Shown: positions 40,969 through 50,214 of the stretch, piece by piece | How the letters are laid out: each line of letters begins with the position of its first letter | Position numbering within the stretch: the stretch's first letter is position 1 | NCBI RefSeq assembly: GCF_042434395.1 | Contig: NZ_JBHLTP010000013.1 | Location: 310,001 to 374,000, forward strand | Length of the DNA: 64,000 nucleotides | Direction of reading: 5' to 3' | Origin: Pontibacillus salicampi | GTDB lineage: Bacteria; Bacillota; Bacilli; Bacillales; BH030062 | Program-made: the position numbers and the translations under genes | Notes under the pieces: model-generated | What the model was told of the DNA's origin: nothing | The model's input: the letters and a program-made list of their open reading frames with translations, nothing else | The model's database searches: none

Positions 40969-41781
40969 ATGGAGAAGGTTTCGATTATCATTCCGTTCTA
41001 TAATTGCCCCTATATTGGTACAGCAATTGAGAGTGCTCTAAACCAAACCTATGCCAACTGCGAGGTAATCGTAGTCGATGATGGATCCGAGGTGGAATAC
41101 AGCCGGCTTGTGACACCTTATCTTCCTAGAATCAAATATATACGCAAGAAAAACGGTGGTACGGCGACAGCATTAAATGAAGGAATACGGCATATGACTG
41201 GAGACTATTTTGCTTGGCTGAGCTCAGATGACCTGTTTCTCCCAAACAAGACGCAGCTGCAGCTCGAATTTATGAAAACCTATCACTACGCCTTCTCATT
41301 TAGTAGCTTCCAATATATGAACGACCGTGGAGAAGTCACTACGGCTCCCATTCCGATGCCTACTGCTATGACCGAGCTGTCTCTATTAAAAATGATGAGG
41401 GAATATTGTCCGATAAATGGTTGTACCGTCATGATGAGAAGAGATGTATTTGACCGAATTGGATGGTTTGATGAGAGCTTACGATACACCCAAGATTATG
41501 AAATGTGGACGCGTGTGCTGATGATATTCTCTGCTGGCTACGTGCAAAAGTCGCTCGTATATTATCGTATGCATGAGAATATGGGGACGGTTAAGTATAA
41601 GGATGCAATACATGGAGAGGTAAATGAGATTCATAGAAGGCACAGTGCTTGGATCCAGGAGAAAATTAATCGATTAACGACACAAGAAGCATCCCGCATA
41701 CACTCCTCTCAGCCTACTCATACGCCGAGAAAGAAATTACAAATTAAGCGAAGTTATCCGATTAAGAGAAAACGAAAATAG
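40969..41781 (+). CDS. Glycosyltransferase family 2
   Basis: 270 residues from the ATG at 40969 (AAGGCGGTG upstream). An ATG 36 codons earlier would translate the attenuator-like leader and is rejected. GT2 signatures: KVSIIIPFYNCPYIGTAIES, VIVVDDGSEVEYS near residue 37, GGTATALNEG near 65, and the metal-binding SSDDLFLPNKT near 84-94. Later QDYEMWTRVL gives the acidic base region of the WbbL/SpsA-type enzymes. The final 35 residues are very basic (TPRKKLQIKRSYPIKRKRK), which may bring the protein to the membrane surface. It is 262 bases ahead of the next operon and may be separately expressed. Confidence 0.88.
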   Translation: MEKVSIIIPFYNCPYIGTAIESALNQTYANCEVIVVDDGSEVEYSRLVTPYLPRIKYIRKKNGGTATALNEGIRHMTGDYFAWLSSDDLFLPNKTQLQLEFMKTYHYAFSFSSFQYMNDRGEVTTAPIPMPTAMTELSLLKMMREYCPINGCTVMMRRDVFDRIGWFDESLRYTQDYEMWTRVLMIFSAGYVQKSLVYYRMHENMGTVKYKDAIHGEVNEIHRRHSAWIQEKINRLTTQEASRIHSSQPTHTPRKKLQIKRSYPIKRKRK

Positions 41782-42043
41782 TAGATACCTTATGCAAAGG
41801 CAGTTATTGGGGCTGGATACACTGCAGAATAGGCTCTCTGTGGAAAATCTTCAGTAGGTGCTTCCGTTCCCTCCAGCTCGTCCATCCCATTTCAGCTCCA
41901 TTACAGCTAAAAGCTACTATTCATAGTCCATTTTTTCCAAATATGTGTCATTGTACAGTCATTCCTTCTGTAATTACATAACCTAAAGATTAGTAAGATC
42001 GATATAGGTGGATCGACGGAAAAACGGCAGGGGAGTGAGATGT

Positions 42044-43135
42044 ATGAAGGTAATGACAATTGTGGGTACGAGACCTGAAATCATCCGCCTTAGCTTAATT
42101 ATAAAAAAACTGGATCAGCTTGCAGCACAACATGTACTCGTACACACAGGACAGAATTTCTCCAAAGAGCTAAAGGACGTGTTCTTTGAAGAAATGGGCA
42201 TCCGACAGCCGGATTACATGCTCGGGAAAGGACATACAACGCTTGGCAAGCAGCTAGGTGAGATGTATAGCAGCTTAGAAGAGATTATTGAACAGGAACA
42301 ACCGGATCGAGCGCTATTGTTAGGGGATACAAATAGTGCGCTTACGGCTATTCTTCTTGAGCGGCTTGGCATTCCTGTCTTTCATATGGAGGCTGGAAAT
42401 CGGTGCTTTGATAAGAGAGTGCCTGAGGAAAAGAATCGTACGCTGATCGATACGGCTTCTACTTATAATTTGCCTTATACAAAGACGAGTAAGCAGCATT
42501 TATTACGGGAGGGTATTGCACCGAACCGCATTATGGTTACAGGTAATCCAATTTATGAAGTGCTGATGGCGTATGATACCTCAATCAGGGAGAGGGCAGT
42601 ACTGGAGAATTTACAGCTTAAGCCAAAGAACTATTTTCTAGCGACGTTTCATCGCGCTGAATGTGTAGATGACCCTGTAAAGCTTACAGAAATTGTGACA
42701 GCCCTACAGGACATTGCGGCTGAGTACCAGTTACCGGTTGTTTGCAGTATTCATCCTCGTACCAGGCAAAAGCTTTCTGTATTAGGTGTATCCTCTCATC
42801 CGCTCGTCCAATATCATAAGCCGTTTGGCTTCTTTGATTTTGTCCACCTCGAACAACACGCTGCATGTGTGCTGACTGATAGCGGCACCGTGCAGGAAGA
42901 GTGCTGTATATTCCATATACCTGCTGTGACGATGCGGAATACGACAGAACGTCCTGAAACGCTGGAATGCGGGAGTAATATATTATCCGGTATTCATTCA
43001 GCTTCCATAGTGGATGCGGTTCGGGTCATGATGGCTTGTGACACAAAGTGGAACTGTCCTATAGAGTACCTGGATCCGGATGTGTCGAGTAAAGTTGTGA
43101 AACTATTGATGAGAGGGGATTATCATGAAGGGTAA
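42044..43135 (+). CDS. UDP-N-acetylglucosamine 2-epimerase family (FnlC/CapG/WbjD-like)
   Basis: 363 residues from ATG 42044, eight bases after GGGAGTGAG. Signatures of the non-hydrolysing 2-epimerases are present: MTIVGTRPEIIRLSLII, HTGQNFSKELKD, then FHMEAGNRCFDKRVPEEKNR, TGNPIYEVL, CSIHPRTRQ and LTDSGTVQEE. The N-R-C-F-D-x-R-V-P-E-E version points to the subgroup that acts on 6-deoxy-L-talose/rhamnose-type 2-acetamido sugars (FnlC, CapG, WbjD, WbvD), rather than WecB proper. It would give the last step of the three-enzyme set encoded here. It overlaps the next gene by 11 bases. Confidence 0.85.
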   Translation: MKVMTIVGTRPEIIRLSLIIKKLDQLAAQHVLVHTGQNFSKELKDVFFEEMGIRQPDYMLGKGHTTLGKQLGEMYSSLEEIIEQEQPDRALLLGDTNSALTAILLERLGIPVFHMEAGNRCFDKRVPEEKNRTLIDTASTYNLPYTKTSKQHLLREGIAPNRIMVTGNPIYEVLMAYDTSIRERAVLENLQLKPKNYFLATFHRAECVDDPVKLTEIVTALQDIAAEYQLPVVCSIHPRTRQKLSVLGVSSHPLVQYHKPFGFFDFVHLEQHAACVLTDSGTVQEECCIFHIPAVTMRNTTERPETLECGSNILSGIHSASIVDAVRVMMACDTKWNCPIEYLDPDVSSKVVKLLMRGDYHEG

Positions 43136-44111
43136 GACCATATTTGTTACAGGGGGGACTGGATCCTGGGGAAATGAGCTGGTAAAACAGCTGCTGGAGA
43201 AAGAGCCTAAAGAAATTCGTGTCTTCTCTCGAAATGAATCGAGTCAGTTTCAAATGAAGCAGCATTTTAACGACCATCCAAGTCTCACGTTTATTATTGG
43301 AGATGTTCGGGATAAAGAGGCGCTCATTAACTCGATGAGAGGCGCTGATTATGTGTACCATCTTGCTGCCTTAAAGCATGTGCCGATTTGTGAGTATCAG
43401 CCATTAGAGGCGATGAAAACGAATGTGCTTGGAACGCAGTATGTCGTAGAGGCAGCTCTTATAAACCAGGTGGAAAAGGTAATGTATATTTCAACAGATA
43501 AAGCCGCTAACCCATCTAATTTCTATGGAATGACGAAGGCACTGGGGGAACGGTTAATCGTGAATGCAAACCTTCATTCCGAAAAGACTATCTTTGCTTG
43601 TGTCCGAGGTGGGAATGTACTGGGAACCAATGGCAGTGTCATACATGTGTTTAAGGATCAAATTAAACATTTTAAGCAGATTCGGATGACGGATGTGAAG
43701 ATGAGTCGTTTTTTTCTTACCATTCAGGAAGCGATTGAGCTTTTATTTGAAGCAACCGAGGAGAGTAAAGGCGGAGAGATATTCGTCATGAAAATGCCTG
43801 CTTGTATGATAACGGATCTAGCAGATATATTAATTGAACATAGCGGTGTGGAGCATGTCCAAGTGGTAGAAACAGGAATCAGACCGGGTGAGAAGGTAGA
43901 TGAAATCCTGTTAACCGAATTCGAGAGTAAATCCACGATTCAGTACGGCGCAGACTACTATATCATCCTACCGTCCTATCCAGTACCACAGCTGAAAAAT
44001 CATTATGATACCTATCCGAAAGCAAACCTGACGAATTACAGCTCCAGAAACAATATTATGAACAAGGAGGAACTTAAGAAGCTTCTGCATAAAGGTGGTT
44101 TCCTATCTTGA
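43125..44111 (+). CDS. UDP-GlcNAc 4,6-dehydratase/5-epimerase (CapE/FnlA/WbjB-like)
   Basis: 328 residues of the extended SDR class. NAD-binding TGGTGSWGNELVKQLL (about 9-24). The catalytic region is MYISTDKAANPSNFYGMTKALGE: the Asp-Lys pair takes the place of the usual Asp-Glu, eight residues before the Tyr, as in FlaA1/CapE inverting dehydratases. RGGNVLGTNGSVIHVF and the IRPGEKVDEILL tail are also typical. It would remove water from UDP-GlcNAc and invert C5, yielding the L-series keto sugar. Between the 2-epimerase and the reductase-like gene, overlapping each by a few bases. Confidence 0.88.
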   Translation: MKGKTIFVTGGTGSWGNELVKQLLEKEPKEIRVFSRNESSQFQMKQHFNDHPSLTFIIGDVRDKEALINSMRGADYVYHLAALKHVPICEYQPLEAMKTNVLGTQYVVEAALINQVEKVMYISTDKAANPSNFYGMTKALGERLIVNANLHSEKTIFACVRGGNVLGTNGSVIHVFKDQIKHFKQIRMTDVKMSRFFLTIQEAIELLFEATEESKGGEIFVMKMPACMITDLADILIEHSGVEHVQVVETGIRPGEKVDEILLTEFESKSTIQYGADYYIILPSYPVPQLKNHYDTYPKANLTNYSSRNNIMNKEELKKLLHKGGFLS

Positions 44112-44938
44112 GAATCTTAGTGCTAGGCGGAAATGGCATGGCTGGTCATGTAATTCGAACGCTTCTGCAGGAAGAGCGTGAGGATGAAATACTATATACC
44201 CATCGTAATACAAGACATACGGAAGGATATTATTTAGATTGTCTCCAGGAAGAGAAGGTTAAAGAGCTTTTGTTAGATGTGCAGCCGGATTACGTCATTA
44301 ATGCAATAGGTTTGTTAAATGAAACAGCAGAGCAATCACCAGGGGATGCTATCCGTATTAACAGCTTGCTGCCCCATATCATTAAGGAAACGGTAGAGGA
44401 ATATGGAGGGCGACTTATTCATATCAGCACGGACTGTGTCTTTTCTGGCAAAAGAGGAGCATATCAGGAAGCGGATGAACCCGATAGCTCTAGTGTATAT
44501 GGACGGACAAAAAGCTTAGGAGAAATTATAGAACCCCCTCATCTTACTATTAGAACATCGATTATCGGTCCGGAAAAGAAGGATGGTATTGGGTTATTTC
44601 ATTGGTTTATGAAGCAGCAGAGGGAAGTGAATGGCTATGATCATGTGTTTTGGAACGGAGTTACAACTCTCGAGCTAGCCTTCTTTATTCATCGAGCTCT
44701 TAACGAGCACTGGCATGGTTTGTATCAGTTAACGTGTAAAATTGCTGTATCCAAATACGATTTGTTACTCCTGATGAAGGAAGTGTTTGAGAAGGATATC
44801 GACATTCATCGACTTTCCAAGCACATTAGTGATAAGACCTTGCGAAACACACGGTCGGATATTCAGTATGAACACAAGACAATTAAGGAAATGCTGGTTG
44901 AGTTAAGGAAATGGATGATGCTCCATGACTACACGTAA
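44108..44938 (+). CDS. RmlD-like 4-keto sugar reductase
   Basis: 276 residues. Starts MRILVLGGNGMAGHVIRTLL, with VINAIGLLNETAEQSP, HISTDCVFSGKRGAYQE and SVYGRTKSLGE, the last two matching RmlD's S-T-D and Y-x3-K regions. It would reduce the 4-keto intermediate made by the upstream dehydratase. CapF/FnlB/WbjC reductases of the L-FucNAc route are larger because of a C-terminal cupin domain. This protein lacks it and so resembles WbvR, the reductase of the L-QuiNAc route. Overlap of four bases with the dehydratase gene and 14 with the next. Confidence 0.85.
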   Translation: MRILVLGGNGMAGHVIRTLLQEEREDEILYTHRNTRHTEGYYLDCLQEEKVKELLLDVQPDYVINAIGLLNETAEQSPGDAIRINSLLPHIIKETVEEYGGRLIHISTDCVFSGKRGAYQEADEPDSSSVYGRTKSLGEIIEPPHLTIRTSIIGPEKKDGIGLFHWFMKQQREVNGYDHVFWNGVTTLELAFFIHRALNEHWHGLYQLTCKIAVSKYDLLLLMKEVFEKDIDIHRLSKHISDKTLRNTRSDIQYEHKTIKEMLVELRKWMMLHDYT

Positions 44939-45815
44939 AAAAGTGCTCATAACAGGTGCGAGCGGTTATACAGGACAGCATGCTATAAAGGAATTTGAGC
45001 AGCACGGGTACGAGGTGATTCCTGTTAGTCGTACACCCCGCGCAGCGCCCTTTATCCAGTGTGATGTGACTAAGCGTGACGAGGTGGAAGCTCTCCTTCA
45101 GAGCGTGCAACCCGATATGATTGTTCATCTTGCTTGTTTAAATCACGCTGGTGCGTCCTGGTCTGATCCTGTTGAGTTTATGGAAACGAATGCGCTCAGC
45201 ACCCTTTATGTAGTAGAAGCGGTCAGGACCTATGTCCCCACTTGTCAGGTGCTGCTTGTCGGGTCTATGCTGCAGCGCAATCCTACGCTCTTTCCCATCC
45301 TTCATCCGTATGGTTTTTCCAAATCCATTCAGGAGCAAATTGGAGCAGCCTGGGAAGAGCTTTATCAGCTGTCTATTTACTTTGTGAATACAACTAATTT
45401 ATTGGGACCTGGAGCGGGAGCAGGGATTACAGCAATTATCGGAAGACGCGTTGCTGCAGCGGAAGCAAATGGAGAGGAAAATGTAACGTTTGATTTAGAT
45501 AATGGTCTGAAAATGCTCGACCTATTGGATGTCCGGGATGCAGTGCGAGCCTATCGACAGGTGCTGGAGAGCGGAGAGTCAGGTATCGTTTATGAAATCG
45601 GTACGGGACAGCATATGACAATGGAGCATGTGGTAAGCGAATTTGATAAAGCTTCAAAGGTTAACGTTCGGGCTAACTTTTCTCTGTATCAGTACGAGGT
45701 TGGAAAAATGCCCGATATAGGAAGGACCGAGGCGTTAGGGTGGGGTTCCACCTATACGTTAGAGCATAGCATACAAGATATTCTACATTATTATCGAAAG
45801 GGGGAAGGTATATGA
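44925..45815 (+). CDS. NAD(P)-dependent epimerase/dehydratase (SDR), nucleotide-sugar modifying
   Basis: 296 residues of the extended SDR class. VLITGASGYTGQHAIKEFE at the N-terminus, LVGSMLQRN (catalytic Ser region) and HPYGFSKSIQEQ (Tyr and Lys) form a full active site. The LLDVRDAVRAYRQVL and YEIGTGQHMTMEHVV stretches resemble GDP-6-deoxy-mannose reductase/GDP-mannose dehydratase relatives. The exact reaction is unclear; it may reduce or epimerise a second nucleotide sugar. It is in the middle of the glycan operon, overlapping both neighbours. Confidence 0.8.
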   Translation: MTTRKKVLITGASGYTGQHAIKEFEQHGYEVIPVSRTPRAAPFIQCDVTKRDEVEALLQSVQPDMIVHLACLNHAGASWSDPVEFMETNALSTLYVVEAVRTYVPTCQVLLVGSMLQRNPTLFPILHPYGFSKSIQEQIGAAWEELYQLSIYFVNTTNLLGPGAGAGITAIIGRRVAAAEANGEENVTFDLDNGLKMLDLLDVRDAVRAYRQVLESGESGIVYEIGTGQHMTMEHVVSEFDKASKVNVRANFSLYQYEVGKMPDIGRTEALGWGSTYTLEHSIQDILHYYRKGEGI

Positions 45816-46825
45816 GAATTACCTTTGGTGTATTAACGCTTTGTAAGGGTGGGGCACAACGGATGCTGGCGGAATTAGCCAATGGTCTTGTGGCAAGGGG
45901 CCATGATGTAGAGATTGTTATCCCATCGTTTGCAGAAGTAGCGTATGACGTAACCGCTAAGCTTAAACGCATCCCTAAGGCAACTATTTCAGCTGAGGAT
46001 TATCGGATGGGAGATGTTATTATTTCCAACTGGTACACGCTTGTACCGGAAGCGGAAAAGGCTAGTCAGCAAGGGAAAGGCCGCCATCTTAGAATTAGTT
46101 TATGTTATGAGCCGGCCTTAATGGACGGCACGAGTGAAACGTTCCTGAGCTATCAGCAAACAAGCAATGTAATCGTACTTTCTACCTGGCAGCAACAGCT
46201 GATGAAGCTAATCCATGGACTTGATTGTCCTATTGTTCCCGTCGGAGTAAGCAGAGCCTTTCATAATGACCATGTTAGAACGCCTCATCCATTAAAAATT
46301 GGAGCGGTGGTTAGAAGGCTTGGGGATGAAAATTGGCATCGCCAGCAGGATTATTTAATCAGTGTATTACGAACCATTAAAAGGGAGCATCCTTCTGTAG
46401 ATATCCATCTTATTACCCCGCCTGTGGAGTTTCAATCTTCAGAACGACTTCAGCTTTTACAGCGAACTACCCCCTTTCACTTCCACACACCAAGTAATGA
46501 TATGGAATTGAATGCTCTATACAACCAGCTTCATATCTTCGTTAATACCTCCATTTATGACTCTGCGTCCTTGCCTGGGCTTGAAGCCATGAAATGTGGT
46601 GCCGCTCTTGTTACGACTTATAACGGAGGTAACTCCGATTACACGAATAACGGTGTCAACTGTCTCGTATCGTATCCATATGAATATTACGTTAAAGAGC
46701 ACATCAGCCAGCTTATTCACAATCCAGCTCTTCGAGAGCAGCTTGCCGCTCAGGGGCAGGCAACTGCCAGTCAATGGTCCTGGGAGCGTAGTATTCAAAA
46801 GCTCGAACAAGTATTACACGGTTAG
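45812..46825 (+). CDS. Glycosyltransferase family 4 (GT-B fold)
   Basis: 337 residues. N-terminus MRITFGVLTLCKGGAQRMLAELANGL has the acceptor-domain glycine-rich loop, and the C-terminal donor domain carries YDSASLPGLEAMKCGAALVTT and YNGGNSDY, the E-x7-E-like region of GT4 enzymes. It likely uses one of the nucleotide sugars made by the upstream genes. It overlaps the SDR gene by four bases and is followed by a terminator, so it closes the operon that starts at 42044. Confidence 0.87.
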   Translation: MRITFGVLTLCKGGAQRMLAELANGLVARGHDVEIVIPSFAEVAYDVTAKLKRIPKATISAEDYRMGDVIISNWYTLVPEAEKASQQGKGRHLRISLCYEPALMDGTSETFLSYQQTSNVIVLSTWQQQLMKLIHGLDCPIVPVGVSRAFHNDHVRTPHPLKIGAVVRRLGDENWHRQQDYLISVLRTIKREHPSVDIHLITPPVEFQSSERLQLLQRTTPFHFHTPSNDMELNALYNQLHIFVNTSIYDSASLPGLEAMKCGAALVTTYNGGNSDYTNNGVNCLVSYPYEYYVKEHISQLIHNPALREQLAAQGQATASQWSWERSIQKLEQVLHG

Positions 46826-46830
46826 CCTCC

Positions 46831-46868
46831 ATCTCTTCGGAATGATTTCCTTTCGAAGAGATTTTTTT
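46831..46868 (+). terminator. Rho-independent terminator of the second glycan operon
   Basis: ATCTCTTCG (46831-46839) pairs perfectly with CGAAGAGAT (46854-46862) around a 14-base loop, followed by seven T. Confidence 0.88.
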
Positions 46869-46976
46869 ATTTTCCCTCTTCTCATTTGTGAAAAGATAGC
46901 ATATACTATTTAGTGTACTAGTAACCATAATACAGTTAATACAGTTGAAAATCTATCCTAAGCAGGAGGTGTATAG

Positions 46977-47372
46977 ATGTTCGAAATTGATCCGAGAAGT
47001 CGTGCTCCTATTTATGAACAGGTCATGGAACGATTGAAGGAGTTAATGATTCATAACGTATTACAAGAAGATGAGAAGCTTCCTTCTGTAAGAGATTTAG
47101 CAAAGCAAGTTTCCATTAATCCGAATACGATTCAAAAGGCGTATCGGGAGCTGGAGGCACAAGGGTATATCTATTCTCTGAAGGGACGAGGCAGCTTTGT
47201 GACACCTACTAGTATGTCTGAGAATGAACAGCAACAAAAAGAAAAGAAGGAAGAGCTGCGCAAGCTTATTTCAGAAGCCCTATATATAGGGGTCACTATA
47301 GAGGAAATTACACAACTGATTCACGAAGCTAAGGGAGGGGATACACGTGATAGAAGTAACGAACGTACATAA
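46977..47372 (+). CDS. GntR-family regulator, YtrA subfamily (second module)
   Basis: 131 residues: winged helix-turn-helix RAPIYEQVMERLKELMIHN, LPSVRDLAKQVSINPNTIQ, then AYRELEAQGYIYSLKGRGSF, and a ~50-residue tail with coiled residues (NEQQQKEKKEEL). Same subfamily and layout as the regulator at 18378, though not a recent copy. AGCAGGAGGTG precedes the ATG. The ATPase gene starts 26 bases before its end. It likely represses its own operon. Confidence 0.9.
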   Translation: MFEIDPRSRAPIYEQVMERLKELMIHNVLQEDEKLPSVRDLAKQVSINPNTIQKAYRELEAQGYIYSLKGRGSFVTPTSMSENEQQQKEKKEELRKLISEALYIGVTIEEITQLIHEAKGGDTRDRSNERT

Positions 47373-48240
47373 GAAATTCGATAAAGAACTAGTATTAAAC
47401 GATGTGTCATTTCAAGTGAAAAAGGGTTCTATTTACGGGCTATTAGGATCGAATGGAGCTGGTAAAACCACTCTAATGCGTATCGTCGCTGGCATCGTAA
47501 AGCAAGCATCAGGGGAAGTTCGCGTACAGCAGGAAGCAATTTTTGAAAACGTGGAGATAAAAGGGAGAATGCAGTTTTTATCGGATTCATTATATTTTCT
47601 CCCGCAATATACTACACGCCAGATGGCTAACTATTATCGCAGTTTATTCCCTCGCTGGAATGAAGAGCGTTATGCCAAATTAAAGGACGTGTTTCAACTA
47701 GACGAGCACCAGAAAATAAGCCATTTTTCTAAAGGGATGCAGCGCCAGGTAGCTTTTTGGCTATCCTTATCGACAATGCCCGACCTCCTCATTCTTGATG
47801 AACCATTTGATGGGTTAGATGCCGTTATTCGGAAAAAGGTGAAGCATTTTATTATCCAGGATGTAGCAGACCGGGACATGACAGTTCTTATTTCCTCCCA
47901 CAATTTGCGAGAGGTTGAGGATATGTGTGACCACATTGGGATTCTACATAAAGGAACCATCCTGCTCGAGAAGGAAATGGATGAACTAAAGGATGATGTA
48001 CACAAAATTCAGGTTGCGTTTAAGGAAGAAACGAACCTTCACGATGCATTGGATATCGTATATGAAGAAAAAAGAGGCAGTGTTCAGCTGCTTATCGTCC
48101 GTGGAGCACAAGAAGATGTGGAGCGCATTATAACAAGCTATCAACCGATTATATACGATCGACTCACACTTACACTGGATGAGATTTTTATTTACGAGAT
48201 GGGGGGCGTTGGGTATGACATCCAAAATGTCCTTGTTTAA
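47347..48240 (+). CDS. ABC transporter ATP-binding protein (second YtrA-type module)
   Basis: 297 residues with a GTG start behind AGGGAGGGG. Walker A GSNGAGKTTLMR near 38-49, signature FSKGMQRQVAFWL, Walker B DLLILDEPFDGLD, His switch ISSHNLREVEDM. The C-terminal 80 residues match the accessory part of BcrA/YtrB-like ATPases. It overlaps the regulator by 26 bases and the permease by 26 bases. It should drive the large permease encoded next. Confidence 0.9.
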   Translation: MIEVTNVHKKFDKELVLNDVSFQVKKGSIYGLLGSNGAGKTTLMRIVAGIVKQASGEVRVQQEAIFENVEIKGRMQFLSDSLYFLPQYTTRQMANYYRSLFPRWNEERYAKLKDVFQLDEHQKISHFSKGMQRQVAFWLSLSTMPDLLILDEPFDGLDAVIRKKVKHFIIQDVADRDMTVLISSHNLREVEDMCDHIGILHKGTILLEKEMDELKDDVHKIQVAFKEETNLHDALDIVYEEKRGSVQLLIVRGAQEDVERIITSYQPIIYDRLTLTLDEIFIYEMGGVGYDIQNVLV

Positions 48241-50158
48241 CAGGGAAATATGGAAGCAAAATGTACGAAATGTGGGCTGGATTAGTATCGTTTATTTAGC
48301 TGCACTATTGTTTTTCCTTCCATTAACTATCTTAATGGATAGAGGGAAGGAGTACGAATACATTCCCTCTGAAATGGAGGAGGGCTTATTCTTTCACCTC
48401 TTTTACTATGAAATACAATTATTTTTCCTATTTCTTATGCCAGTACTGATGGCAGTTTTCCTATTTCGATACATGCATGTCCGAGGAGCTTCGGATTTTA
48501 CACATAGTTTGCCCATTAGTCGAAAAAAGCTCTTTCATCATCAGATGATGTCAGGCTTATTCCTGCTATTGGTTCCGATATGGGTAGTCAGTATCCTGCT
48601 GTCGATAATGCACCTTACTATGAATGTGGGAATCTATTTTTCCTTTAGTGACTTAGGGTATTGGACAATTCTAATGACCATCGTCACTATACTCGTGTTC
48701 ACTTCGAGCGTGCTTGTCGGGGTGCTGACAGGGCTTTCAGCTGTTCAAGCAGTATTAACATATATATTATTGCTGTTTCCATCTGGTATATTGCTATTGT
48801 TTATCTTCCAATTAGATATTGTCAGGGTGGGCTTTCCAGCAAATTATATTATGGAACCTTATATAACTGCATTTTCGCCGATTACGCATATCCTGTCCAA
48901 TGCAGCCATGACTTCATCATCGTCGCTAGGAGCGGTGGAGTGGATGGTGTATGGCGGTATTTCTATCCTGTTTTATCTTACTGCCATCGTGCTCTACCAA
49001 AAGCGTCCACAGGAAAGAGCTGCTCAGGCCATTGTATTTAGCGGATTGAAGCCAATCTTTATCTTTGGGGTGACCTTCTGCTTCATGCTGCTAGCGGGTA
49101 CGTATTTTGGAATGGTACAGCAGAGCTATCCTTGGATTATCTTTGGGTATGTTGGCGGTGCGGTAATTGGTTATTTACTGGCTATCATGCTGCTTGCGAA
49201 AACGTGGCGCGTGTTCTCTTTCCGATACGTAAAAGGGTTTGCTGTCTATGCTGTCATAGCAGCTGCAGCTCTTGGATTAACCTTATGGGATTGGACGGAC
49301 TATGAGTCAGCTATTCCGGAAACAGAAGACATTGAAAAGGTGTATATAGACTCTCACTCCTATCGGTACACCGATTACTCTGAAGAAGAGCTGTCGATGA
49401 TTGAGGAGCGTGAGAGTATAGATGTCATCAGGAAGGTGCATGAGGAGGTCATTTCTCTTGCTAATCCACTTCCAGGACGATACAGTGATTCCTTGTTTAT
49501 TACGTACTATTTGAAAAATGGCAAGAAAATGCACCGCGAATTCAATGTTCCGGTTGAACAAATGGAACAGAAATGGAAAATGCTTTATACGTTGGATGAA
49601 TATAAGAAGCTGAATTATAGAGCCATCGCATTTCCTTTCGAATCCATTGACGCTATGCACCTTGATAGCTACGGAGAGAATGAAAGAATTCCGGTATATG
49701 ACTTAGAAGATAGAAAAGAGCTGCTTTCTCGTTTAGAAAAAGATATTGTCGAGGCCTCTTATGATGAGCTTGTCCATCCTAAAGGTGTAATTACTTCATT
49801 GGAAGTGATTGTAGGTAATCGCGGGGAGTATGCTCCTATCCCACAAAGCTTCTCACACGTAGGGGAGTGGCTGAAGGAGCAAGGCCTTTATGACCAAGTC
49901 TATGTAAAGGCAAAGGATGTTAAGGAAGTAAAGGTGATGGTAGAAGGTTCAAACCAAGAGTTTCCATTTACTGAAGAAGAAGCGGAGACAATTTCCACCT
50001 CAGAAGAGGAGAAGATTGAGACCGTCCTCCAAACGGCTGTGGATAATGCTAGAGATGCAACCTATACAGTAGCAATATATACGTATAAATCAGACAATCC
50101 AATGGTCTATTACTATACAGAAGAGGATGCTCCAGATTGGATTAAGAGTCAGTTTTGA
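48215..50158 (+). CDS. Large ABC-2 type permease with extracytoplasmic-like C-terminal domain
   Basis: 647 residues from ATG 48215 (GGGGGG eight bases upstream); the frame is open 12 codons further back inside the ATPase gene. Residues 20-365 hold about ten membrane segments in YtrC/YtrD style, starting GWISIVYLAALLFFLPL. After a last helix (FAVYAVIAAAALGLTLWDW) comes a ~270-residue hydrophilic domain, probably outside the membrane. It is acidic and rich in Tyr (YIDSHSYRYTDYSEEEL). Two related-looking halves (residues 385-500 and 500-640) may exist. The outside domain suggests sensing or handling of a wall precursor or peptide. The last four bases overlap a TTG of the sigma-factor frame. Confidence 0.82.
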   Translation: MTSKMSLFNREIWKQNVRNVGWISIVYLAALLFFLPLTILMDRGKEYEYIPSEMEEGLFFHLFYYEIQLFFLFLMPVLMAVFLFRYMHVRGASDFTHSLPISRKKLFHHQMMSGLFLLLVPIWVVSILLSIMHLTMNVGIYFSFSDLGYWTILMTIVTILVFTSSVLVGVLTGLSAVQAVLTYILLLFPSGILLLFIFQLDIVRVGFPANYIMEPYITAFSPITHILSNAAMTSSSSLGAVEWMVYGGISILFYLTAIVLYQKRPQERAAQAIVFSGLKPIFIFGVTFCFMLLAGTYFGMVQQSYPWIIFGYVGGAVIGYLLAIMLLAKTWRVFSFRYVKGFAVYAVIAAAALGLTLWDWTDYESAIPETEDIEKVYIDSHSYRYTDYSEEELSMIEERESIDVIRKVHEEVISLANPLPGRYSDSLFITYYLKNGKKMHREFNVPVEQMEQKWKMLYTLDEYKKLNYRAIAFPFESIDAMHLDSYGENERIPVYDLEDRKELLSRLEKDIVEASYDELVHPKGVITSLEVIVGNRGEYAPIPQSFSHVGEWLKEQGLYDQVYVKAKDVKEVKVMVEGSNQEFPFTEEEAETISTSEEEKIETVLQTAVDNARDATYTVAIYTYKSDNPMVYYYTEEDAPDWIKSQF

Positions 50159-50214
50159 TAGAAGGGGGCTTATACGGCCCCTACATAGATATTCAAAAAG
50201 GGAAGGGAAAGCCA

